Of a DNA stretch of 64,000 nt, positions 62,201 to 64,000 are shown one piece after another (the first letter of the stretch is position 1; each line of letters begins with the position of its first letter). Location of the stretch: the NCBI GenBank assembly GCA_035582835.1, contig JAYKAV010003143.1, positions 2,853,673-2,917,672 of the forward strand. Direction: 5' to 3'. The notes below the pieces were generated by a model that was not told the origin of the DNA, searched no databases, and saw only the letters and a program-made list of their open reading frames with translations. The position numbers and the translations under genes are program-made. This DNA comes from Phoebastria nigripes (taxonomy: Eukaryota; Chordata; Aves; Procellariiformes; Diomedeidae).

Positions 62201-62360
62201 TTGATACGTGTTATTTAGACATATACATTTACTGTATTTGAAATCAGTATTTAGAAGAGTGACTCCCTTGGAAATCTGTACCTGATAGACATGTCTTCTG
62301 TGATGAAATAGATTTCGCGAACCATGACTTTTCCAGACAGCACAGAGAACGAAAAGGAAC
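630..62360 (-). CDS. BLTP1: BLTP1 (KIAA1109), bridge-like lipid transfer protein 1; 41 internal coding exons, partial at both ends
   Basis: Seen: 41 exons on the minus strand, all with AG acceptors and GT donors and all phases compatible, join into 7112 nt without a stop (about 2370 codons). The translation matches the vertebrate KIAA1109 protein almost continuously, from about residue 72 to about 2440 of roughly 5000. Known of the family: BLTP1 is an ER-anchored, rod-like protein built of repeating beta-groove (RBG) units. It forms a long hydrophobic groove that moves glycerophospholipids at membrane contact sites; orthologues are fly Tweek, worm LPD-3 and yeast Csf1, and it has been linked to phosphatidylethanolamine supply for GPI-anchor synthesis. 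Human loss causes Alkuraya-Kucinskas syndrome. The transmembrane anchor and start codon lie off the right edge, and the C-terminal half off the left edge. Two exons contain one N each (19414, 38357), neither creating a stop. The gene looks intact and functional. Confidence 0.97.
806..2492 (-). other. Intron e40-e41
   Basis: It contains the 10-N gap at 1627. A less AT-rich patch at 1325-1546 is open on the plus strand but shows no recognisable protein. Nothing else is seen. Confidence 0.8.
1627..1636. other. Assembly gap, 10 N
   Basis: Ten N flanked by GGGG on both sides, in the e40-e41 intron. A G-rich stretch the assembler could not close is likely. Confidence 0.95.
2493..2651 (-). CDS. BLTP1: BLTP1 exon e40
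   Basis: 159 nt: [20 protein letters not shown], then [20 protein letters not shown] and ending GHNSLPT. Both ends are in phase 1. The donor is GTATTG, weaker than most here. Confidence 0.95.
2652..3568 (-). other. Intron e39-e40
   Basis: It contains the G-quadruplex motif at 3431-3455. Otherwise it is unremarkable AT-rich sequence. Confidence 0.8.
3431..3455 (+). other. G-quadruplex motif
   Basis: Runs of 7, 3, 6 and 3 G with loops of 1 to 4 bases fit the canonical quadruplex pattern. It lies on the template strand of BLTP1 in the e39-e40 intron. Confidence 0.7.
3569..3788 (-). CDS. BLTP1: BLTP1 exon e39
   Basis: 220 nt: [20 protein letters not shown], then [20 protein letters not shown] and ending SSSLTRT. 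It enters in phase 0 and ends in phase 1. It is Ser/Thr-rich and probably part of a flexible insert shared with e38, e40 and e41. The plus-strand reading frame over it is a shadow. Confidence 0.96.
4375..5107 (+). mobile_element. CR1 LINE fragment, 5'-truncated, antisense to BLTP1
   Basis: Plus-strand translation gives the conserved C-terminal end of CR1 reverse transcriptase ([70 protein letters not shown]). A stop and a frameshift near 4693 show the copy is dead. The 3' end has the CR1 sequence ending in an ATTCTGTG octamer (5099-5106). The left border is approximate because the start is degraded. CR1 is the dominant LINE of birds and reptiles. Confidence 0.93.
5183..5313 (+). repeat. A/C-only low-complexity tract
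   Basis: About 130 bp almost free of G and T, made of A runs broken by C (A14, then CCACACCC, AAAACCC and similar), starting 75 bp after the CR1 3' end. Confidence 0.85.
5779..5927 (-). CDS. BLTP1: BLTP1 exon e38
   Basis: 149 nt: [20 protein letters not shown] to [12 protein letters not shown]. The [10 protein letters not shown] run appears two residues longer than the human PPPGSSGP as I recall it, a bird-side insertion or mammalian loss. It enters in phase 1 and ends in phase 0. Confidence 0.96.
7309..7549 (-). CDS. BLTP1: BLTP1 exon e37
   Basis: 241 nt: [20 protein letters not shown], then [20 protein letters not shown] and ending [11 protein letters not shown]. The middle ([19 protein letters not shown]) diverges from mammals. 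It enters in phase 0 and ends in phase 1. Confidence 0.96.
8819..8971 (-). CDS. BLTP1: BLTP1 exon e36
   Basis: 153 nt, 51 codons, phase 0 at both ends: [20 protein letters not shown] to [10 protein letters not shown]. It is predicted largely helical ([20 protein letters not shown]), unlike the beta-rich neighbours. Confidence 0.96.
10065..10215 (-). CDS. BLTP1: BLTP1 exon e35
   Basis: 151 nt: [20 protein letters not shown] to [14 protein letters not shown]. It enters in phase 2 and ends in phase 0. An excellent pyrimidine tract (ctttttatttttctcaatag) precedes it. Confidence 0.96.
11106..11257 (-). CDS. BLTP1: BLTP1 exon e34
   Basis: 152 nt: [20 protein letters not shown], then [20 protein letters not shown] and ending AHIFS. 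The acidic and poly-Pro linker gives way to groove strands. It enters in phase 0 and ends in phase 2. Confidence 0.96.
11590..11801 (-). CDS. BLTP1: BLTP1 exon e33
   Basis: 212 nt: [20 protein letters not shown] to [13 protein letters not shown]. It includes the Ser/Asp-rich [20 protein letters not shown], a likely disordered linker. It enters in phase 1 and ends in phase 0 with donor GTATGT. Confidence 0.96.
12472..12669 (-). CDS. BLTP1: BLTP1 exon e32
   Basis: 198 nt: [20 protein letters not shown] to [14 protein letters not shown]. Both ends are in phase 1. It is close to identical to mammals, including the [20 protein letters not shown] segment. Confidence 0.96.
14687..14889 (-). CDS. 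BLTP1: BLTP1 exon e31
   Basis: 203 nt: [20 protein letters not shown] to [19 protein letters not shown]. It enters in phase 2 and ends in phase 1. The acceptor is ccaag. Confidence 0.96.
15330..15457 (-). CDS. BLTP1: BLTP1 exon e30
   Basis: 128 nt: [20 protein letters not shown], then [20 protein letters not shown] and MN. It enters in phase 0 and ends in phase 2 with donor GTAAGA. Confidence 0.96.
15835..15981 (-). CDS. BLTP1: BLTP1 exon e29
   Basis: 147 nt, 49 codons, phase 0 at both ends: [20 protein letters not shown] to LQANVTVPK. The 3' splice site is unusual: the pyrimidine tract next to the acceptor is nearly pure C (nine plus three C on the gene's strand, 15985-15997). Confidence 0.95.
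15982..15999 (-). promoter_or_regulatory. C-run 3' splice site of exon e29
   Basis: On the gene's strand the 18 nt before the exon are C-only except for one T and the terminal AAG, including a C9 homopolymer. C tracts are usually weaker U2AF sites than U tracts. Confidence 0.7.
16856..16976 (-). CDS. BLTP1: BLTP1 exon e28
   Basis: 121 nt: [20 protein letters not shown] to NSKTSFSEN. It enters in phase 2 and ends in phase 0. A helical linker is likely ([16 protein letters not shown]). Confidence 0.96.
17301..17474 (-). CDS. BLTP1: BLTP1 exon e27
   Basis: 174 nt: [20 protein letters not shown], then [20 protein letters not shown] and ending VAEALD. It marks the return from the disordered insert to groove sequence. 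Both ends are in phase 2. Confidence 0.96.
17955..18025 (-). CDS. BLTP1: BLTP1 exon e26
   Basis: 71 nt, encoding [20 protein letters not shown] then STS. It enters in phase 0 and ends in phase 2 with donor GTAAGT. Confidence 0.95.
18862..19705 (-). CDS. BLTP1: BLTP1 exon e25, the large 844-nt exon
   Basis: This is the longest exon here, 281 codons after the base completing Ser. It holds [20 protein letters not shown], a Ser-rich [20 protein letters not shown] stretch, a basic [10 protein letters not shown] patch and ends [12 protein letters not shown]. Together with e24 it makes a long, mostly disordered insert between groove units, rich in Ser-Pro and Arg-X-X-Ser sites. The single N at 19414 falls at the third position of a TCN codon, so the residue is Ser whatever the base. 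It enters in phase 2 and ends in phase 0 (donor GTATGG). Reading on into the intron gives 19 more codons before a stop. Confidence 0.96.
20104..20362 (-). CDS. BLTP1: BLTP1 exon e24
   Basis: 259 nt. After [20 protein letters not shown] it carries a poly-Ser cluster ([20 protein letters not shown]) and an acidic tail. It is probably an intrinsically disordered, phosphorylatable linker, and diverges from mammals more than neighbouring exons. The donor is GTTAGT, a weaker variant. It enters in phase 1 and leaves in phase 2. Confidence 0.94.
20834..21084 (-). CDS. BLTP1: BLTP1 exon e23
   Basis: 251 nt. It has a basic Cys cluster ([15 protein letters not shown]), then a Ser-rich stretch ([16 protein letters not shown]) and [19 protein letters not shown]. 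It enters in phase 2 and ends in phase 1. The three closely spaced Cys residues are conserved in the family; I know of no assigned metal role. Confidence 0.96.
21841..22118 (-). CDS. BLTP1: BLTP1 exon e22
   Basis: 278 nt, beginning [20 protein letters not shown] and ending [12 protein letters not shown]. It enters in phase 0 and ends in phase 2 with donor GTAAGA. It covers one groove-forming segment with long amphipathic strands ([20 protein letters not shown]). Confidence 0.96.
23201..23219 (+). repeat. Poly-T run of 19
   Basis: One of three T runs of this length class on the plus strand; the others are 24890-24906 and 29082-29098. Confidence 0.9.
24260..24379 (-). CDS. BLTP1: BLTP1 exon e21
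   Basis: 120 nt, 40 codons, phase 0 at both ends: [20 protein letters not shown] to [12 protein letters not shown] strong pyrimidine tract (cctccctttttcttcag) precedes it. Confidence 0.96.
24844..24906 (+). repeat. T/G-rich low-complexity tract
   Basis: TTTTGG-type units ending in T17. It is the same composition class as the A/C tracts but on the opposite strand. Confidence 0.8.
25357..25485 (-). CDS. BLTP1: BLTP1 exon e20
   Basis: 129 nt, 43 codons, phase 0 at both ends: [20 protein letters not shown] to [10 protein letters not shown]. It is very highly conserved. The donor is GTAACC. Confidence 0.96.
27903..28079 (-). CDS. BLTP1: BLTP1 exon e19
   Basis: 177 nt, 59 codons, phase 0 at both ends: [20 protein letters not shown] to [12 protein letters not shown]. 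The acceptor is aacag. This form joins ...NYQ directly to RPAVDD. As I recall it, the human protein has one extra Gln at this joint. Confidence 0.96.
29937..29978 (-). other. Candidate 42-nt (or 45-nt) microexon in the e18-e19 intron
   Basis: On the gene's strand, tctttagcag precedes a 42-nt open interval encoding [14 protein letters not shown], followed by CAG and GTGCAT. The host intron is phase 0, and so is this interval at both ends. The acceptor is a NAGNAG pair: using the first AG (start 29981) adds one Gln. The upstream tract is T-rich with two TTGC motifs, the arrangement seen at SRRM4-dependent neuronal microexons. The donor is weak. It would insert an acidic, polar loop between ...NYQ and RPAVDD. 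Confidence 0.35.
30961..30990. other. A20 run followed by a 10-N assembly gap
   Basis: Twenty A followed by ten N and then a CAAAACCAAAAACC stretch, in the e18-e19 intron. The true length of the A-rich tract is unknown. Confidence 0.95.
31344..31481 (-). CDS. BLTP1: BLTP1 exon e18
   Basis: 138 nt, 46 codons, phase 0 at both ends. It encodes [20 protein letters not shown] and ends FLNDNYQ. The intron that follows it in the transcript contains a candidate 42-nt microexon at 29937-29978, also in phase 0. Confidence 0.96.
32065..32292 (-). CDS. BLTP1: BLTP1 exon e17
   Basis: 228 nt, exactly 76 codons, phase 0 at both ends. It begins [20 protein letters not shown], has a Ser-rich run and a basic/acidic linker ([11 protein letters not shown]), and ends [11 protein letters not shown]. 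The donor is GTAAGT. Confidence 0.96.
34573..34625 (+). repeat. A/C-rich low-complexity tract
   Basis: AAACAAACAAACAAG, then an A10 run and CCCAACCACAAAACCC. Confidence 0.75.
35046..35087 (+). repeat. T/G-rich low-complexity tract
   Basis: GGGGTTTTTTGGGGTGG followed by T runs and TTG units. It is the second of the tracts with T/G on the plus strand. Confidence 0.75.
35399..35607 (-). CDS. BLTP1: BLTP1 exon e16
   Basis: 209 nt. It begins [16 protein letters not shown], passes through a Ser/Thr/Pro-rich linker and ends [20 protein letters not shown] plus AFLSVK. It enters in phase 1 and ends in phase 0 with donor GTAGGC. The linker is probably disordered between two groove units. Confidence 0.96.
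37478..37499 (+). promoter_or_regulatory. LTR core promoter: CRE/ATF site and TATA box
   Basis: A perfect TGACGTCA palindrome (37478-37485) lies 7 bp before TATATAA (37493-37499) inside the solo LTR. This is a typical U3 promoter layout and could drive plus-strand, BLTP1-antisense transcription. Confidence 0.7.
37683..37688 (+). other. LTR polyadenylation signal ATTAAA
   Basis: ATTAAA is followed within 40 bp by a T-rich stretch, in the R/U5 part of the LTR, about 185 bp after the TATA box. Confidence 0.6.
38285..38391 (-). CDS. BLTP1: BLTP1 exon e15 (one ambiguous codon)
   Basis: 107 nt, encoding [11 protein letters not shown], one unresolved codon NTT (N at 38357), then [20 protein letters not shown]. 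The unresolved codon can be Phe, Leu, Ile or Val; the family has Val here. The acceptor AAAG follows a T-rich tract. It enters in phase 2 and ends in phase 1. Confidence 0.93.
38544..38722 (-). CDS. BLTP1: BLTP1 exon e14
   Basis: 179 nt, beginning [21 protein letters not shown] more variable Cys-containing stretch follows, then [11 protein letters not shown]. It enters in phase 0 and ends in phase 2 (donor GTGAGT). Only 152 bp of intron separate it from e15, the shortest intron here. Confidence 0.95.
39528..39566 (+). repeat. (GT)n(AT)n compound microsatellite
   Basis: About 9 GT units followed by AT units and a TATATA tail, in the e13-e14 intron. A TGTATA-rich stretch precedes it from about 39430. 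Confidence 0.9.
39772..39869 (-). CDS. BLTP1: BLTP1 exon e13
   Basis: 98 nt, encoding [20 protein letters not shown] then [12 protein letters not shown]. It enters in phase 1 and ends in phase 0 with donor GTAAGT. Confidence 0.96.
40863..41018 (-). CDS. BLTP1: BLTP1 exon e12
   Basis: 156 nt, encoding [20 protein letters not shown] and ending [11 protein letters not shown]. Both ends are in phase 1. The donor is GTGAGA. It is almost invariant compared with mammals. Confidence 0.96.
41307..41480 (-). other. Candidate cassette exon in the e11-e12 intron, in frame (174 nt)
   Basis: On the gene's strand, an AG acceptor (taag) at 41481-41482 and a GTTAGT donor bound a 174-nt interval. It enters and leaves in phase 1, exactly the phase of the host intron, and is open over 57 codons ([20 protein letters not shown], then [20 protein letters not shown] and a further 17). 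The peptide looks protein-like, with a heptad-like [11 protein letters not shown] stretch, but I recognise no family and the canonical protein lacks it. A second AG 4 nt upstream (exon start 41484) would shift the frame and reach TAG at the ninth codon, making a poison exon. A CTAAT branch-site match (41501-41505) lies about 20 nt upstream. No expression evidence is available here. Confidence 0.35.
41509..41570 (-). other. 62-nt imperfect palindrome, stable RNA hairpin
   Basis: The two halves pair as GGCAC/GTGCC, GCCTG/CAGGC, CTAATTA/TAATTAG and CCTCC/GGAGG with small internal loops and a CTCCCA-type apex. On the gene's strand the hairpin ends a few bases upstream of the branch-site match of the candidate exon 41307-41480. 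The segment 41524-41537 can instead pair with 41488-41505, which contains that branch site and pyrimidine tract. It could also be an old foldback DNA transposon, or a microRNA precursor. Confidence 0.6.
42133..42250 (-). CDS. BLTP1: BLTP1 exon e11
   Basis: 118 nt, beginning [20 protein letters not shown] and ending FAQKSFFT. It enters in phase 0 and ends in phase 1, one base into the Asp codon completed by e12. The intron after it (41019-42132) contains the strongest candidate cassette exon of the window, also phase 1 to phase 1. Confidence 0.96.
43148..43239 (-). CDS. BLTP1: BLTP1 exon e10
   Basis: 92 nt, encoding [20 protein letters not shown] followed by [10 protein letters not shown]. 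It enters in phase 1 and ends in phase 0 with donor GTAAGT. Confidence 0.96.
43991..44069 (-). CDS. BLTP1: BLTP1 exon e9
   Basis: 79 nt, encoding [20 protein letters not shown] then MTVGEN. It enters in phase 0 and ends in phase 1 with donor GTGAGT. The alternating hydrophobic pattern fits beta-strands lining a lipid groove. Confidence 0.96.
44164..44184 (-). other. Possible 21-nt microexon in the e8-e9 intron
   Basis: On the gene's strand, acttcag, then 21 nt encoding SSGALIQ, then GTGTGG. It is phase 0 like the host intron. Both splice sites are weak and an interval this short is easily open by chance. Confidence 0.12.
44882..45038 (-). CDS. BLTP1: BLTP1 exon e8
   Basis: 157 nt, beginning [20 protein letters not shown] and ending [10 protein letters not shown]. 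It enters in phase 2 and ends in phase 0. The donor is GTAAAT. The intron downstream (44070-44881) holds a possible 21-nt microexon. Confidence 0.96.
45659..45759 (+). repeat. A/C-only low-complexity tract
   Basis: About 100 bp of CAAA-type units with one N (45670), ending in ACACACAC. It is composed like 5183-5313. Confidence 0.85.
46897..47047 (-). CDS. BLTP1: BLTP1 exon e7
   Basis: 151 nt. An acidic, variable segment ([16 protein letters not shown]) precedes the conserved [20 protein letters not shown]. It enters in phase 1 and leaves in phase 2. The acidic part is probably a surface loop of the groove. Confidence 0.95.
48185..48240 (+). repeat. Poly-A tract (37 A plus interrupted flanks)
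   Basis: Pure A from 48200 to 48236, preceded and followed by A runs with single G. It lies about 90 bp from e6 on the downstream-intron side, so the transcript has a long U tract there. Confidence 0.9.
48327..48406 (-). CDS. BLTP1: BLTP1 exon e6
   Basis: 80 nt, encoding [20 protein letters not shown] then YYMDEP. It enters in phase 2 and ends in phase 1 at GTACCT. The 5.1-kb intron upstream (48407-53471) contains a candidate cassette exon of matching phase. Confidence 0.96.
48634..48726 (-). other. Candidate 93-nt cassette exon in the e5-e6 intron
   Basis: On the gene's strand, the acceptor tgactcttgcag and the donor GTAACA bound 93 nt that enter and leave in phase 2, matching the host intron. 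The interval is open and would add [20 protein letters not shown] and [10 protein letters not shown]. Splice sites are better than at most intronic look-alikes, but the peptide resembles no known segment of the protein. It could be a pseudoexon inside an old unrecognised repeat. Confidence 0.28.
49331..49401 (+). repeat. Uninterrupted poly-A run of 71
   Basis: 71 consecutive A in the e5-e6 intron. It has no AATAAA nearby and no flanking duplication that I can see. Confidence 0.95.
53068..53220 (+). mobile_element. CR1 LINE 3'-end fragment, antisense to BLTP1
   Basis: About 150 bp match the CR1 3' end: GATGCCCCATCCCTGGAAAC at the start, CAAGGTCAGGTTGGATGGGG, then GGTCCTCTCCAACC and the terminal ATTCTATGATT. 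The last bases form a palindrome CTATGATTAATCATAG with the flank. A 22-A run follows at 53242. Confidence 0.92.
53472..53665 (-). CDS. BLTP1: BLTP1 exon e5
   Basis: 194 nt. It starts [20 protein letters not shown] and ends [11 protein letters not shown]. It enters in phase 0 and leaves in phase 2 with donor GTAAGT. It is near-identical to the mammalian protein over 64 codons and is part of an N-terminal RBG unit. Confidence 0.97.
53941..54020 (+). repeat. Purine-rich to A/C-rich low-complexity tract
   Basis: A/G-rich for 40 bp, then long A runs, then a CCACCTCCCAAAAACCC stretch. It lies in the e4-e5 intron. Confidence 0.75.
54307..54388 (-). CDS. BLTP1: BLTP1 exon e4
   Basis: 82 nt, encoding [20 protein letters not shown] followed by IKVNVST. 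It enters in phase 2 and ends in phase 0 at a GTAAGT donor, the full consensus. A T-rich tract precedes the atag acceptor. Confidence 0.96.
55575..55761 (-). CDS. BLTP1: BLTP1 exon e3
   Basis: 187 nt, beginning [20 protein letters not shown], then an [13 protein letters not shown] stretch and a charged Lys/Asp linker ([12 protein letters not shown]). It enters in phase 1 and leaves in phase 2. The linker differs more from the mammalian protein than the flanking beta-groove sequence does, as expected of a loop. Confidence 0.96.
56242..56312 (+). repeat. Poly-A (32 A) and CAAA-rich tract
   Basis: A run 56247-56278, an N at 56279, then AAACCAAAAACACAAACC. Confidence 0.85.
60623..60694 (-). other. 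Candidate 72-nt cassette exon in the e2-e3 intron, with a duplicated acceptor
   Basis: On the gene's strand, an acceptor (ttgtcag) and a good donor (GTAAAT) bound 72 nt, open and phase 1 to phase 1 like the host intron ([20 protein letters not shown], then RYA). A 21-bp tandem duplication (60690-60731) repeats the acceptor, so a 93-nt version starting at 60715 is also open in the same frame. The pyrimidine tract is only fair. Confidence 0.22.
60690..60731 (+). repeat. Tandem duplication, 2 x 21 bp
   Basis: Two adjacent 21-bp units differing at one base (GCTTGCTGACAAGTCCAAGA versus ...GTCTAAGA, plus G). The length is a multiple of 3, and on the gene's strand it copies a TTGTCAG acceptor. Confidence 0.92.
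61538..61602 (-). CDS. BLTP1: BLTP1 exon e2
   Basis: 65 nt, encoding [20 protein letters not shown] plus His. The A at its start completes Arg from e1. The donor is GTAGGT and it ends in phase 1. The aromatic FRWW segment is highly conserved in the N-terminal part of the protein. Confidence 0.95.
61603..62281 (-). other. Intron e1-e2
   Basis: AT-rich, with nothing supported. Confidence 0.8.
62282..62360 (-). CDS. BLTP1: BLTP1 exon e1 of this window
   Basis: 79 nt. The first 2 nt complete a Gly codon from an exon outside the window. It encodes [17 protein letters not shown]...DMSIR, from the start of the lipid groove just after the N-terminal membrane anchor. The acceptor is ctag and the donor GTACAG; it ends in phase 2 (AG of Arg). 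I found no upstream coding exon between here and 64000. Confidence 0.95.
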
Positions 62361-62924
62361 CTAGTGCGAGAGAAAGTGTTTATCGGATGTTAGCCTAAAG
62401 CTGTTGACGCTTTATTTTCTGAACAGGCAGAATACAGTATTCAATTATCTGAAATGTGTTTACTGGGTATCTTGAGTTTTCCCTTTGAAAACACACTGAC
62501 TTTCAGAGGAGAACGGAAGTCAGAGATTCAGAACATACAAGACAAAAAGTACACAACTCTAAAAGGCGCTGGGTTTGGCACCACCCAAGAATACAACCAA
62601 CCCCCTGAGACACACTAGTCACTCAGGAACGTTATGGTGCCTCGTGAAGCTTGTGAAAAGAGTTAAGAAAGCGATTTTGAACATTTGTAAGTATCAAGCC
62701 ATTGTATGCAAGACTGTAATTAGAGAAATAAAGATTCCTGACAAAATAATTTTTCAAATTTTAAATGAAAATGGCTATAAAGTTTTCAGTCCAATTATTA
62801 TGACAAATTGTGTTTACAGCAGGAAGGATTAATAAGCATGAAAAGATCAGCAGGTAATGCAATAGCCCATATTTTTCCTAAAGCTTTTCACCTGACCCAC
62901 AGAAAGTAAAATAAACCATAATTT

Positions 62925-62963
<39 letters not shown>

Positions 62964-64000
62964 ACATTAATCGATTGAAGCCAAGTTGTAAATCATGGGA
63001 TTTAATTAATGTTATGTTCTTCTTACTGATTAAGTTTATAAAGAACATCATATATTTGGCCAGCTATCTCCAGCTGTCTTTACTTAATAGCAATTTCACA
63101 GAGAAATTTTAATAAAAGCCCATAGATCAAGCATAGCAGCCAATAAGTATTTCATCTATATTGCTGTTCAAAAAGTTGGATTTGAAGATGGTTTGGATTA
63201 CAGTTCTTAAATTCTTGAACACATAAGCAAATTATTGCAGGGGTCTCTTTGGCAGGCAGGTGTGGGTGGGTTGGTTTTTTTTCCAGTTTTCACTACATTT
63301 ATGATCAAGAGTTGCAGAAAAAGTCCAGAACTNAAGTCATCATCATTCTGGGAAGCGGACAGAGGAAGGCATGGAAGAATAAATGAAAGAAAATTAAAAG
63401 TGCAGTCAGAGTNAGGTTGTGGGATACAGCCCTCTGTGACTCAGCATCAGATATTTTTGTAATGTGGGTGAGTGCCCAAGTGATTTGTACTGACCTCTTT
63501 TATTCAAAAATGTTTTAAAATTAAAAAAAAAAAAGTTAATGGATTTTGATGCAAATGTTCTAGGCAGTATAAATTCTACATATCACAGTCCCAGTATGGA
63601 TTAACACGATTAGTTGTTCTGACAGCTTATTTGGAAACCAAGGACACTGCCATAACAGGGAGTTGAGGCTTGAGACTCCACTGCGCCCCTCTGAGCCCAC
63701 TCCAGCGGTTGCTGCACACACTTCAGATGCCGTATAATCCACCTCAGAGGTGCCAGGGAGTGGGAAGCTGCACCCCTTAACACCAAATTATGAGGCAAAT
63801 TCAGAAGCGGCTCAGGCAGGTTCCATGGGGGACTAAGGTCAATCTTCTTTCAGGACACTAACCATTATGATTACAGGGCTTTGAAAAAGGGGTAATGGAA
63901 AGTACTCAAAGTATACAGACTAAACAGAAAAAAGTAAACTCGACTTAAAATTGAAGAACCTGTCAAGTGAACTTTAATATAAAATAATGAGAGACTTCAA
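62361..64000 (-). other. Intron upstream of e1 (continues off the right edge)
   Basis: No upstream BLTP1 exon is found. It contains the poly-A tract with AATAAA (62910-62960) and a GC-richer patch near 63640-63830 that I cannot identify. Confidence 0.75.
62929..62960 (+). repeat. Poly-A run of 32 with upstream AATAAA
   Basis: AATAAA at 62910-62915 lies 13 bp before the run, the spacing of a reverse-transcribed mRNA tail. I see no parent gene in the sequence upstream. Confidence 0.8.

Noticed and set aside
1..64000. Search for C/D-box snoRNAs, tRNAs, CRISPR arrays and plus-strand genes
   Set aside because: C-box-like and D-box-like words occur without the right spacing or terminal stems, and no direct-repeat array or second gene was found. 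This was a search by eye, so weak RNA genes could be missed.

Overview
The window is vertebrate nuclear DNA, AT-rich and intron-rich, and almost certainly from a bird. The evidence is two 5'-truncated CR1 LINE copies with the CR1 3' end and terminal octamer, a solo LTR of an avian endogenous-retrovirus type, and compact introns. Two 10-N gaps and about 25 single N bases show a draft assembly. The species cannot be told from this sequence.

One protein-coding gene fills the window, on the minus strand. It is BLTP1 (KIAA1109; Tweek in fly, LPD-3 in worm, Csf1 in yeast), the giant bridge-like lipid transfer protein 1. I placed 41 consecutive internal coding exons (e1 to e41, numbered in transcript order from high to low coordinates), from 62360 down to 630. 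Every junction is GT-AG and every phase joins. The 7112 nt of coding sequence is open throughout and gives about 2370 codons, roughly residues 72 to 2440 of a protein of about 5000. The start codon and N-terminal membrane anchor lie beyond the right edge; the C-terminal half lies beyond the left edge. No second gene, tRNA, rRNA or CRISPR array was found.

Layout by coordinate: 62361-64000 is upstream intron; 53472-62360 holds the first five exons with large introns; 38285-48406 is a denser block (e6-e15); 35608-38284 carries the solo LTR; 18862-35607 holds e16-e25, including the 844-nt Ser-rich exon e25; 630-18025 holds e26-e41, with a CR1 copy at 4375-5107. All three recognisable transposons lie on the plus strand, antisense to the gene.

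The unexplained signals are in the introns. Several AG...GT intervals on the gene's strand are open and keep the host intron's phase, so they could be unannotated cassette exons or microexons: 41307-41480 (next to a strong 62-nt hairpin that overlaps an alternative fold covering the branch site), 29937-29978, 48634-48726, 60623-60694 and 44164-44184. By chance alone, 56 kb of intron should contain some such intervals. They are therefore leads for RNA-seq, not established exons.
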